DNA from: a virus
Length of the DNA: 23,733 nucleotides
IMG/VR virus record: IMGVR_UViG_3300023179_000511
Location: 1-23,733 of that record
Direction: 5' to 3' (one strand)
Every line of letters starts with the position of its first letter. Position 1 is the first letter of the stretch. Positions 4,518-9,495 of this stretch are shown here, piece after piece. The notes under the pieces are model-generated. The model searched no databases. It had not been told where the DNA came from and saw nothing but the letters and a program-made list of their open reading frames with translations. A program made the position numbers and the translations under genes.

Positions 4518-4646
4518 ATGAAAGTTTTAAGTTTAGTAAAAAATAATTTAGTAGAAATTTTAGTAATTGGTTTTGTAATTGGAGTAATTAGTTTAATAAT
4601 TTATAATTGTATTACTATGGGGACTACTTGTTATTTTAGTGTTTAA
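4518..4646 (+). CDS. Single-pass membrane peptide (module copy 2)
   Basis: A 42-residue paralogue of the 2155-2286 product: same N terminus (LSLVK.NLVE), same hydrophobic core (LVIGFVIG.ISLIIYN), but a different C-terminal tail (CITMGTTCYFSV instead of a Tyr-rich one). The gene is C-free until base 4615, where the divergent tail begins. As in copy 1, the next gene encodes an AT-hook repeat protein. A membrane peptide constantly paired with a DNA-binding protein suggests a linked role, for example DNA-membrane tethering or regulation, but this is inference. Confidence 0.7.
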   Translation: MKVLSLVKNNLVEILVIGFVIGVISLIIYNCITMGTTCYFSV

Positions 4647-4690
4647 GGAATAAGTAGGTAAATAGATAGTTCGTATATTAAGTGTATAAA
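4647..4690 (+). repeat. 44-bp direct repeat, left copy
   Basis: Matches 5099-5142 with a single A/G difference. It begins GGAATAAGTAGG and includes the promoter motif, so the AT-hook gene 4710-5042 is bracketed by direct repeats 452 bp apart. Confidence 0.8.
4670..4689 (+). promoter_or_regulatory. Cassette promoter motif
   Basis: TTCGTATATT, AAGT, GTATAA, leader AATAAAGTTATG to 4710. It lies inside the 44-bp direct repeat. Confidence 0.6.
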
Positions 4691-4709
4691 AATAAAAAGA
4701 AATAAAGTT

Positions 4710-5042
4710 ATGAAAAAAGTAGAAACAAGTGAAGTAAAGCAATTAGGTCGTCCGGTTAATGTTAATAGTGCAAGACAAATCCGTTTAGCAGAATTAGCGG
4801 CTAAAAAAGCAAATGGTGAGTTGAAACGTGGACGCCCTGTAAATGTGAATTCAGAACGTCAGTTCCGTTTGAAAATGCAAGCAGCAAATAAAGCATTAGG
4901 TATAGGTCAAGGACGTCCTGTAAATCCAAATAGTGCTAGGCAGTTACGATTAGCTGAGTTGAAGGCTAAGGCTGAAGCAAATGGTGGTACCGTTAAACGT
5001 GGACGACCAGCTCAAGTTAAAGGCGATGAGATAGCCGGATAA
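4710..5042 (+). CDS. Multi-AT-hook repeat protein (module copy 2)
   Basis: A 110-residue basic protein with GRP cores at residues 13, 41, 68 and 98. The first three are followed by VN(V/P)NS, then ARQ or ERQ and RL, and a helical linker (AELAAKKANG-type); the last core is preceded by KR (KRGRPAQ). It is a paralogue of the 2346-2759 product but lacks the SAP-like N terminus. Its DNA uses C normally, in contrast to the C-free gene before it. The likely role is minor-groove binding to AT-rich DNA, in genome compaction or regulation of the repeated AT-rich promoters nearby. Structured element copy B follows the stop. Confidence 0.8.
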   Translation: MKKVETSEVKQLGRPVNVNSARQIRLAELAAKKANGELKRGRPVNVNSERQFRLKMQAANKALGIGQGRPVNPNSARQLRLAELKAKAEANGGTVKRGRPAQVKGDEIAG

Positions 5043-5047
5043 GTTAT

Positions 5048-5100
5048 CTTTTTAATTATACGACCTGTGAGCCCGAGCAATCGGGCTTTCGGGGTCTGGG
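5048..5100 (+). promoter_or_regulatory. Structured hairpin element, copy B
   Basis: CTTTTTAATTATACG, outer stem ACCTG (5063-5067) with CGGGG (5090-5094; four of five pair), inner stem AGCCCGA (5070-5076) with TCGGGCT (5081-5087), GCAA tetraloop. It ends in CTGGG like copy A's GTGGG and is followed at once by the right 44-bp repeat and a promoter. Confidence 0.75.
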
Positions 5101-5142
5101 AATAAGTAGGTAAATAGATAGTTCGTATATTGAGTGTATAAA
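5099..5142 (+). repeat. 44-bp direct repeat, right copy
   Basis: See left copy 4647-4690; one mismatch (A to G after TATATT). Confidence 0.8.
5122..5141 (+). promoter_or_regulatory. Cassette promoter motif
   Basis: TTCGTATATT, GAGT, GTATAA, short leader to the ATG at 5156, without the usual GTTATG context. Confidence 0.6.
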
Positions 5143-5155
5143 TAAATTGAGAAAC

Positions 5156-5413
5156 ATGATTAAAGTTGATTTTACAGTGAGTGATTTAAGTGGTAAAGTA
5201 ATTAAGACATACTCCCTAAACCTAGAACCAAGCCATATATTGATTGAGGTTGATAACGCTAGAGCGGTATGGGATGAGTACTATGTTAGAGTCAAGAGCG
5301 ATAACCCAATTGCTCCATTTGAGGTATTTAAGACCAAGACCTATAAGCAGGAGATGATGGAGCGCCAGTACATGCTTGACTTACATGATGAGGTATGTGA
5401 CCAAGATTTTTAA
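5156..5413 (+). CDS. Hypothetical protein, 85 residues
   Basis: A soluble protein with a beta-rich N-terminal half (IKVDFTVSDLSGKVIKTYSL), the segment ARAVWDEYYVRVKSDNP, and a helical acidic C terminus ending in HDEVCDQDF. A TTG at 5147 is in frame, but the ATG at 5156 is more likely. Codon use is clearly richer in G and C than in the genes at 2155-4650. No family is recognised. Hairpin element copy C follows the stop. Confidence 0.7.
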   Translation: MIKVDFTVSDLSGKVIKTYSLNLEPSHILIEVDNARAVWDEYYVRVKSDNPIAPFEVFKTKTYKQEMMERQYMLDLHDEVCDQDF

Positions 5414-5430
5414 ATAAGCAACAATTTTAT

Positions 5431-5480
5431 CTTTTAATTATACGCCCTGTGAGCCCGAGCAATCGGGCTTTCGGGGTGCG
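5431..5480 (+). promoter_or_regulatory. Structured hairpin element, copy C
   Basis: CTTTTAATTATACG, outer stem CCCTG (5445-5449) with CGGGG (5472-5476), inner stem AGCCCGA (5452-5458) with TCGGGCT (5463-5469), GCAA tetraloop. No promoter motif separates it from the next ATG at 5497, so it lies in that gene's leader if both are on one transcript. Confidence 0.75.
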
Positions 5481-5496
5481 TAAAACAAAGACACAC

Positions 5497-5667
5497 ATGA
5501 GCACATACACATTTATCCGATTAAACCAAACCCGCATCTTAAACATTGATGGGTGCTTAACCGATCAAGCCAACGTGACCGTAAAGCGTGAAGACGGTAA
5601 GCTGGAGTTCTATTATTTTGAGAACGGTGAGCTGGTGGGTTCAAAGACCAAGGTACAAGGGTGGTAG
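5497..5667 (+). CDS. Small hypothetical protein, 56 residues
   Basis: The frame is open back to a GTG at 5449, but that codon is inside hairpin element C, so the ATG at 5497 is preferred. The protein is beta-rich: TYTFIRLNQTRILNIDG, then VTVKREDGKLEFYYFENGEL. No family is recognised. It is the last gene of the small-gene array; a perfect 8-bp inverted repeat overlaps its stop codon. Confidence 0.65.
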   Translation: MSTYTFIRLNQTRILNIDGCLTDQANVTVKREDGKLEFYYFENGELVGSKTKVQGW

Positions 5668-5676
5668 GCTTGTACC
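5652..5676 (+). repeat. Inverted repeat over a stop codon
   Basis: GGTACAAG (5652-5659) and CTTGTACC (5669-5676) are perfect 8-bp arms around a 9-base loop containing TAG. No T-run follows, so a terminator role is uncertain. Confidence 0.6.
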
Positions 5677-5965
5677 GGTACGGCGGTATATATATGGTAT
5701 GCATATAGTATCACGTACTGGGTACCACGCGCGTTGGGGTCAATATATGGCGGTATGGTGAAGGACATGGACTTAGAGTAAATCTCTTCTCTTTAAAACC
5801 TAACCCCATCGACCTCATATATCTTTATATACCCCCAAAATAAGATCCAAATTTCCAAATCGGTTATTTTTATAAAAAATATTAAAAATCAAATCCTTCT
5901 TCTTTAAAAAATACTTGGCGTCGACAAAATATATATGTATATTACAAGACGTAAATAGATTTGCA
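5668..5965 (+). other. Gene-less junction with composition shift
   Basis: About 300 bases without a credible gene. The first 90 bases are unusually GC-rich for this genome and contain GTACCGGTAC, GGTACC and GCGCG. The next 130 are C/T-rich on the + strand (ACCTAACCCCATCGACCTC), opposite to the purine-rich cassettes. A near-palindromic TATTTTTATAAAAAATA lies at about 5865-5881. No tRNA-like TTC arm or cassette promoter motif was found. Confidence 0.55.
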
Positions 5966-6160
5966 ATGAAATTTAGACTACCAAGAAAAATTAAAAAAAA
6001 ATTAAAAAAAGATTTCTATACTTACCCAAAAAGTGAAAGAAATACTTATTTAATTGCTTGGCCAAGTAAATACGAGGAAGATTATATCGCATATAAAAAA
6101 GGTTTATTAAGAGGTTTAAAAGAAGAATCAAAAAAAATATTAAAAAATGAAAAATTTTGA
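5966..6160 (+). CDS. Small Lys-rich basic protein
   Basis: A 64-residue basic protein beginning MKFRLPRKIKKKLKK, followed by YPKSERNTYLIAWPSKYEEDY and a Lys-rich helical tail. The frame is open back to a TTG at 5915; the ATG at 5966 gives a more natural N terminus. Its end overlaps the start of the next gene by 14 bases, which suggests co-translation. No family is recognised. Confidence 0.65.
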   Translation: MKFRLPRKIKKKLKKDFYTYPKSERNTYLIAWPSKYEEDYIAYKKGLLRGLKEESKKILKNEKF

Positions 6161-6614
6161 TTATTTAAAAGCATTTTGTTCACCATTCAAACGACCAAAA
6201 TTAAAATGGTATTTTGGTAAGATTGTTATTGGTACTCCTTATTTTCTTCCACGAAAAGCTATTAAAGATCCAAATAAACCAGGATACCTAAAATTTGTAC
6301 CTAAAAAAATAGGATTTGATTTTGTTGGATTGGGATGGAAAACTAAATGGAATTCAACCGATTATCGTTTTGAATGGGCTCCCGTTTGGTCATTTGTTTT
6401 TTTTGGAAAGCAGATAGCAGTTATCTTTCGAGCTCCGGAACAAGATCATTATTGGGAAGCTTGGTTATATTATACATATAACACAACAGGTACTAAAAAA
6501 GAAAGAATTGCTAAATGCAAATCAGAGTTTCCTTTAAAATGGACAGTTAGTGATAAAAACAGTGAACAGTCAGTAGATTACTATGATTTAATTTTAAAAC
6601 ACAAATATAAATAA
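6147..6614 (+). CDS. Conserved-looking phage protein rich in Trp/Tyr/Phe
   Basis: A 155-residue protein. The N terminus has KWYFGKIVIGTPYFLPRK, the centre FDFVGLGWKTKWNSTDYRFEW followed by FVFFGKQIAVIF, and the C terminus a WEAWLYYTYNTTGTKKERI segment. The many aromatic beta strands suggest a compact beta-rich fold. From memory similar proteins occur as unnamed ORFs in large AT-rich phages; I give no function. It overlaps the gene in front by 14 bases, and the next gene starts 1 base after its stop. Confidence 0.75.
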   Translation: MKNFDYLKAFCSPFKRPKLKWYFGKIVIGTPYFLPRKAIKDPNKPGYLKFVPKKIGFDFVGLGWKTKWNSTDYRFEWAPVWSFVFFGKQIAVIFRAPEQDHYWEAWLYYTYNTTGTKKERIAKCKSEFPLKWTVSDKNSEQSVDYYDLILKHKYK

Positions 6615-6615
6615 C

Positions 6616-6864
6616 ATGAAAAGTGAATATAGGTTTGGAATGATCGGCCCAAGTGTGAAGGAAATCGAAAGGGGAATAGCATTTATTGATAAAAATTACA
6701 ATAAGTCTATTAAGTTGCAGCCTGCAGATTGGGATCTATTAGTCCCAGATGAGTATGTAGTTTATGTAAAACTTAATGCAAAAGGCAAACAACACAGCCA
6801 CATGGAGTTTATAAACAATATGTTAAACGAAAATAATTTTGAATGTAAATTATATAATCTTTAA
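6616..6864 (+). CDS. Hypothetical protein, 82 residues
   Basis: A soluble protein with KEIERGIAFIDKNYNKSIKLQPADWDLLVPDEYVVYV and a C-terminal helix with SHMEFINNML. No known family. It is tightly coupled to the gene in front (1-base gap) and lies 10 bases before the next, so 5966-7069 probably form one operon. Confidence 0.7.
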   Translation: MKSEYRFGMIGPSVKEIERGIAFIDKNYNKSIKLQPADWDLLVPDEYVVYVKLNAKGKQHSHMEFINNMLNENNFECKLYNL

Positions 6865-6874
6865 TTGAATAATA

Positions 6875-7069
6875 ATGGAAAACCAAAAACAATCAGGAGG
6901 AATAGGAATTGGGATGATCCTTTTTATTATTTTTTTAGTATTAAAACTAACAGGAAATATTGATTGGAATTGGTGGTGGATTTTTTCCCCACTTTGGGTA
7001 CCAATTATTTTAACTACAATCCTAATAAGTTTAATTATAATTTTTTATTATAATAAGTTTAAAAATTAA
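6875..7069 (+). CDS. Two-pass membrane protein, 64 residues
   Basis: Gly-rich N terminus, first hydrophobic segment about residues 9-27 (IGIGMILFIIFLVLKLTG), a Trp-rich turn (IDWNWWWIF) typical of the membrane interface, a second segment about 38-59 (WVPIILTTILISLIIIFYY), and a basic C terminus. The two helices with Trp hairpin resemble small phage membrane proteins of unknown role; a holin is possible by size, but nothing specific supports it. Confidence 0.65.
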   Translation: MENQKQSGGIGIGMILFIIFLVLKLTGNIDWNWWWIFSPLWVPIILTTILISLIIIFYYNKFKN

Positions 7070-7090
7070 AAAAAATTTACTCATTACCCA

Positions 7091-7098
7091 TATTTATA
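7091..7098 (+). promoter_or_regulatory. Candidate late promoter box TATTTATA
   Basis: ATATTTATAA context 24 bases before the ATG at 7123. It belongs to a set of the same octamer in front of late-type genes. Confidence 0.4.
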
Positions 7099-7122
7099 AC
7101 CAAACAAACAAAAATAAAAATT

Positions 7123-7365
7123 ATGAGTGACGTAAGACAAGAAATGGACAAAGTAATCAATGAATTACAGGCAAAAGGAATTGATCCTTCAGTGTCAAAA
7201 GAAGAACTTGAAAGACGAGGTTTAGGTGATGTTGTTGAAGGTATGTTAAATAAATTTGGCATCACCCAAGAACGTTACAAAGAGTGGTTTAACCTACAAG
7301 AATGCAATTGCACAGCACGTAAAAAATGGCTTAACAATTTTTTTAGTTGGAATGTAAAAAAATAA
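7123..7365 (+). CDS. Small phage protein with CNC..RKKWLN C-terminal motif
   Basis: An 80-residue protein. The N-terminal half is helical (DVRQEMDKVINELQAKGIDP); then GLGDVVEGMLNKFGI, and a C-terminal CNCTARKKWLNNFF. From memory this ending matches small proteins of large phages that carry a DCGC-type motif before (R/K)xxWLN, with GLGD upstream. The two Cys could contribute to metal binding. Function is unknown. A TATTTATA box and an AAAATTATG leader precede it. Confidence 0.7.
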   Translation: MSDVRQEMDKVINELQAKGIDPSVSKEELERRGLGDVVEGMLNKFGITQERYKEWFNLQECNCTARKKWLNNFFSWNVKK

Positions 7366-7369
7366 GAGC

Positions 7370-7483
7370 ATGATAAAAAATTTATTAATGCTCCCAGCCC
7401 ATTTTATAATCGGTTACATTGCAATTATTATTTGTGGAACAATTAGTTTGTTTGATATATTTATAAACAAAGCAAACAATTAA
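7370..7483 (+). CDS. Membrane micropeptide, 37 residues
   Basis: Starts 4 bases after the preceding stop. One hydrophobic segment (residues 5-31, with IIGYIAIIICGTISLFDIF) with Lys at both ends. Its last codons contain the TATTTATA box placed before the gene at 7504. Short, but the tight spacing favours a real gene. Confidence 0.5.
   Translation: MIKNLLMLPAHFIIGYIAIIICGTISLFDIFINKANN
7458..7465 (+). promoter_or_regulatory. Candidate late promoter box TATTTATA
   Basis: 38 bases before the ATG at 7504, overlapping the end of the micropeptide gene. Confidence 0.4.
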
Positions 7484-7503
7484 TTATTTAAAATTAAAAT
7501 AAA

Positions 7504-7782
7504 ATGGCAAACGTACCAGTAAATTTTGGAGGTGCACTTTTAACCGCAGGAAACTCTATTACAGGATCTTTTTCAGGAATCCAAAGTCTAGGAACAGGTT
7601 CTATTAATAATCCTACTGGATCTCTTATCACTGCCTTTAAGTATGGTGTTAATCGTGATGCTACAAATAATATTATTGAAGCAACAGGTGTTTCATTTAC
7701 TTTACCCGCAGGAGTTTTTCTTCCATTAACTATTACATCTGCAAGTTTAGGAGCAGGAAGTGCACCTGTAATTTTCTACTAG
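7504..7782 (+). CDS. Small Gly/Ser/Thr-rich probable virion protein
   Basis: A 92-residue protein with the low-charge, beta-rich composition of phage structural or decoration proteins (FGGALLTAGNSITGSFSGIQ, later LPAGVFLPLTITSASLGAG). It has few charged residues and no Cys. It ends with TAG directly followed by TAA. A late-type TATTTATA box precedes it. I infer a virion surface role only from composition. Confidence 0.65.
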   Translation: MANVPVNFGGALLTAGNSITGSFSGIQSLGTGSINNPTGSLITAFKYGVNRDATNNIIEATGVSFTLPAGVFLPLTITSASLGAGSAPVIFY

Positions 7783-7810
7783 TAAAAAAATCCTTGGCTT
7801 CCTAATTTTT

Positions 7811-7832
7811 TATTCGTATATTTACAGTATAA
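7811..7832 (+). promoter_or_regulatory. Cassette promoter motif outside the main array
   Basis: ATTCGTATATT, TACA, GTATAA, leader ATTAAGGTTATG to 7852. The early-type motif thus reappears 2.7 kb after the last array copy. Confidence 0.55.
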
Positions 7833-7851
7833 ACAAATAAAAATTAAGGTT

Positions 7852-8001
7852 ATGTTAAATCAAGTAAAAAACAAAGAAATTAAAATTTTAGCAATCATTG
7901 GATTGTATGTAGCATTCAGTTTTACTGGGTTATTTGGATTTGCATTTATAGCAGGGTGTTTAGTTGGTGAAATAGTAATGGCGGCTTATTTAAATCGTTA
8001 A
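7852..8001 (+). CDS. Membrane peptide, 49 residues
   Basis: A Lys-rich N terminus followed by two short hydrophobic stretches (ILAIIGLYVAFSFTGLFGF and AFIAGCLVGEIVMAAYL), perhaps a helical hairpin. Start fixed by the cassette promoter motif and AAGGTTATG context. The next gene begins 3 bases after the stop, so they share a transcript. Function is unknown. Confidence 0.6.
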   Translation: MLNQVKNKEIKILAIIGLYVAFSFTGLFGFAFIAGCLVGEIVMAAYLNR

Positions 8002-8004
8002 AAA

Positions 8005-8247
8005 ATGGAAAACCAAAAGTATCAACCAAGTAGAAAAGTTAGAACTGCAGATGGAACAATTATGTATTTATTTGATGGTAAACTTCATAATTGGGAAGGA
8101 CCAGCTTTAATTCCCGAAGGCAATAAACGTAAAAGAGAATATTACCTTAACGGAATTAAAATGACGGAAGCACAATGGAAAGAGACTTTAAAAAATAGAG
8201 AAGGGCTTCCATGGTATAAAGGTGCAAATGCTAAAACTCGATTTTAA
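8005..8247 (+). CDS. DGKLHNWEGPA-type repeat protein
   Basis: An 80-residue protein with MYLFDGKLHNWEGPALIPEG then YYLNGIKMTEAQW. From memory this (N/D)GKLHxxxGPAxxxxxG...YYxNG pattern is a short beta-hairpin repeat, MORN-like in spacing, found in many large-phage and giant-virus proteins. Here there is one full repeat plus a half. The function of such proteins is not settled. It sits in a three-gene operon (7852-8699) with 2-3 base gaps. Confidence 0.7.
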   Translation: MENQKYQPSRKVRTADGTIMYLFDGKLHNWEGPALIPEGNKRKREYYLNGIKMTEAQWKETLKNREGLPWYKGANAKTRF

Positions 8248-8249
8248 TT

Positions 8250-8699
8250 ATGAAGCGTTTGACGCTTGAAGAAGCTAAAAATTATGTTCCGTATTGTAGA
8301 ACACCTTTAGCCCCTCAACCAAAATATTATTCAATTAAACAAGATGGTGAATGGGATGTTGTCGAATATTATACCGGACGTTTAAGGCAAAGTGTTGATG
8401 GTAAAAAAGGTGACCAATATGTTTATATATTAGTTAATCCTTCAATGCCTGAAATGTTAAAAATAGGTTATACAAAAAATGATCCTGAAGAACGGGCTAT
8501 TCAATTGAGTAAATCAACTGGTGTTCCTTTACCTTTTAATGTTGTATATTCGTATAGTTGTTTTAATGGGGAGCGTATTGAAAAGGAAGTACATAAACTC
8601 TTAAAGCAAAAACGTGTTAGAGGTGAAAGAGAATTTTTTTATGTTTCTTTAGATGAAGCAAAACAAGTCATTAAAAAAGTTGGAGAACAATTTGATTAA
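8250..8699 (+). CDS. T5orf172 / MUG113-type (GIY-YIG-like) protein
   Basis: A 149-residue protein. Residues about 1-50 are a family-specific lead. From residue 57 the pattern fits the T5orf172 (Meiotically up-regulated gene 113) family, a branch of the GIY-YIG nuclease superfamily: YVYILVN (57-63), KIGYT (71-75), then R82, an ERIEKEVHKLL helix with H115, and EFF (128-130). The Y..Y and KIG(Y/F)T strand pair plus the following Arg correspond to the GIY-YIG core, though the usual GIY triplet is YVYIL here. Stand-alone copies in phages may act in DNA processing or as free-standing endonucleases; activity is not shown. Confidence 0.8.
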   Translation: MKRLTLEEAKNYVPYCRTPLAPQPKYYSIKQDGEWDVVEYYTGRLRQSVDGKKGDQYVYILVNPSMPEMLKIGYTKNDPEERAIQLSKSTGVPLPFNVVYSYSCFNGERIEKEVHKLLKQKRVRGEREFFYVSLDEAKQVIKKVGEQFD

Positions 8700-8700
8700 A

Positions 8701-8708
8701 TATTTATA
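8701..8708 (+). promoter_or_regulatory. Candidate late promoter box TATTTATA
   Basis: Directly after the stop of the T5orf172 gene, about 60 bases before ATG 8769. Confidence 0.35.
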
Positions 8709-8732
8709 CGTAAAATCAATGATTTTATACGT
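8703..8732 (+). repeat. TTTATACGT direct repeat with internal hairpin
   Basis: TTTATACGT at 8703-8711 and 8724-8732. Between them TAAAATC (8711-8717) and GATTTTA (8721-8727) form a 7-bp stem with a 3-base loop. It could be an operator or a weak hairpin terminator. Confidence 0.45.
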
Positions 8733-8768
8733 GAATTTTAATTTAAAATAATATATACATATAGAGTG

Positions 8769-9236
8769 ATGAGTTTGAATGGCATATTTGCATTATTTGG
8801 GTTTCCTGGAGATAATAAAGATCCTAAGGAAATGAGAAAAATGAAAAATGAGTTAGAGGAATTTAAGAAGACTCCTTACTTTAAGTTAGGTATGTTTTAT
8901 AAACTAATCATGAATGGTCAAGCATTTAAAAAACAAGTTTTAAGTTTTTTTTCAAAATCTGACCCTTCTTTAGATGTAAATGGGATTGATGATGCTGGGG
9001 AATTTATGATGTTTACTAGGGCTTATTTTTGGATTGAAGAGTTTAAATTTGGAAGTAAAATTTGGAAAGAAGATTTAAAAAAACATTCAACTGAAGAATT
9101 TTTAGTTGCAATAAATCTTTCTATACATTATTTTGTTAGTACAGAAGAATATGAGAAATGTGCTCATTTACAAAAAATTCTACTATTAGTAGAGAAAAAT
9201 CTAAAGGAACAAAAAATCCGTGACTATTTAAAATAA
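8769..9236 (+). CDS. Conserved-looking phage protein with UVR-like C terminus
   Basis: A 155-residue protein from ATG 8769 (an in-frame GTG directly in front at 8766 is the alternative). N terminus MSLNGIFALFG, a charged helical region, then FYKLIMNGQAFKKQVLSFF, WIEEFKFGSKIWKEDL, and the C-terminal EEYEKCAHLQKILLLVEKNLK. The last motif resembles a UVR motif (Y..CA.L...I), a helical hairpin used for protein-protein contact in UvrB and others. Function is unknown; the helical content suggests an adaptor. Confidence 0.7.
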   Translation: MSLNGIFALFGFPGDNKDPKEMRKMKNELEEFKKTPYFKLGMFYKLIMNGQAFKKQVLSFFSKSDPSLDVNGIDDAGEFMMFTRAYFWIEEFKFGSKIWKEDLKKHSTEEFLVAINLSIHYFVSTEEYEKCAHLQKILLLVEKNLKEQKIRDYLK

Positions 9237-9253
9237 AGTTATTACCTTTATTT
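9231..9253 (+). terminator. AT-rich hairpin, possible terminator
   Basis: AAATAAAG (9231-9238) with CTTTATTT (9246-9253), 7-base loop, followed by ATATTTT. The stem has no G-C pairs except one, so it would be weak. It overlaps both the stop codon in front and the TATTTATA box behind. Confidence 0.4.
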
Positions 9254-9256
9254 ATA
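9249..9256 (+). promoter_or_regulatory. Candidate late promoter box TATTTATA
   Basis: About 55 bases before the ATG at 9311. Confidence 0.35.
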
Positions 9257-9310
9257 TTTTAATATTATTATTGAAATAAATAGTTATAAAAAATAAGTAA
9301 ATAAAATAAA

Positions 9311-9478
9311 ATGAAAAATAAAGAATTAGTATTAAGACGCTTAGAGTCTATTGAAGGAAAATTAAAACGAATGAGAAACGCTTTAAACGAAAGAAATATA
9401 GAAGCCGCTCGTGAAATTTTAAAAGAACTTTTTGAACTTCAAGAAGATACTCAAGCAATCGTTGAACGTGAAAATTAA
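9311..9478 (+). CDS. Small helical protein, 55 residues
   Basis: A highly charged, almost fully helical protein (LRRLESIEGKLKRMRNALNE, then EAAREILKELFELQEDTQAIVE). Heptad-like Leu spacing suggests a coiled coil or helical hairpin. No family is recognised. It precedes the HD hydrolase by 17 bases and probably shares its transcript. Confidence 0.65.
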   Translation: MKNKELVLRRLESIEGKLKRMRNALNERNIEAAREILKELFELQEDTQAIVEREN

Positions 9479-9495
9479 TTAAATAAATAAAAGTT

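Larger units (their letters stand above)
3638..4614 (+). other. Cytosine-free run of 977 bases
   Basis: Reading every line between the C at 3637 and the C at 4615, there is no C on the + strand. G is present, locally up to about a third of bases (3781-3840, 3901-3960). The run covers two complete promoters with degenerate boxes, two normal ones, three whole genes, most of a fourth, and all spacers. Confidence 0.95.

Noticed and set aside
5070-5087. GC-rich hairpin as an ordinary intrinsic terminator
   Set aside because: No U-run follows the stem; the T-run lies in front of it. The covariation and GNRA loop suggest another role.
131-5141. Regular short repeats as a possible CRISPR array
   Set aside because: The repeats are imperfect A/T motifs, unequally spaced and each followed by a gene; no spacers of uniform length and no cas genes.
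1-5667. Stop-codon reassignment (TAG or TAA read as Gln), as in some crAss-like phages
   Set aside because: TAG ends the genes at 2759, 5667 and 7782, and TAA ends most others without extended open frames; only the 3386 gene shows continuation.
5668-5760. Possible tRNA in the GC-richer stretch
   Set aside because: No TTC-arm consensus, no acceptor stem pairing or cloverleaf could be drawn.
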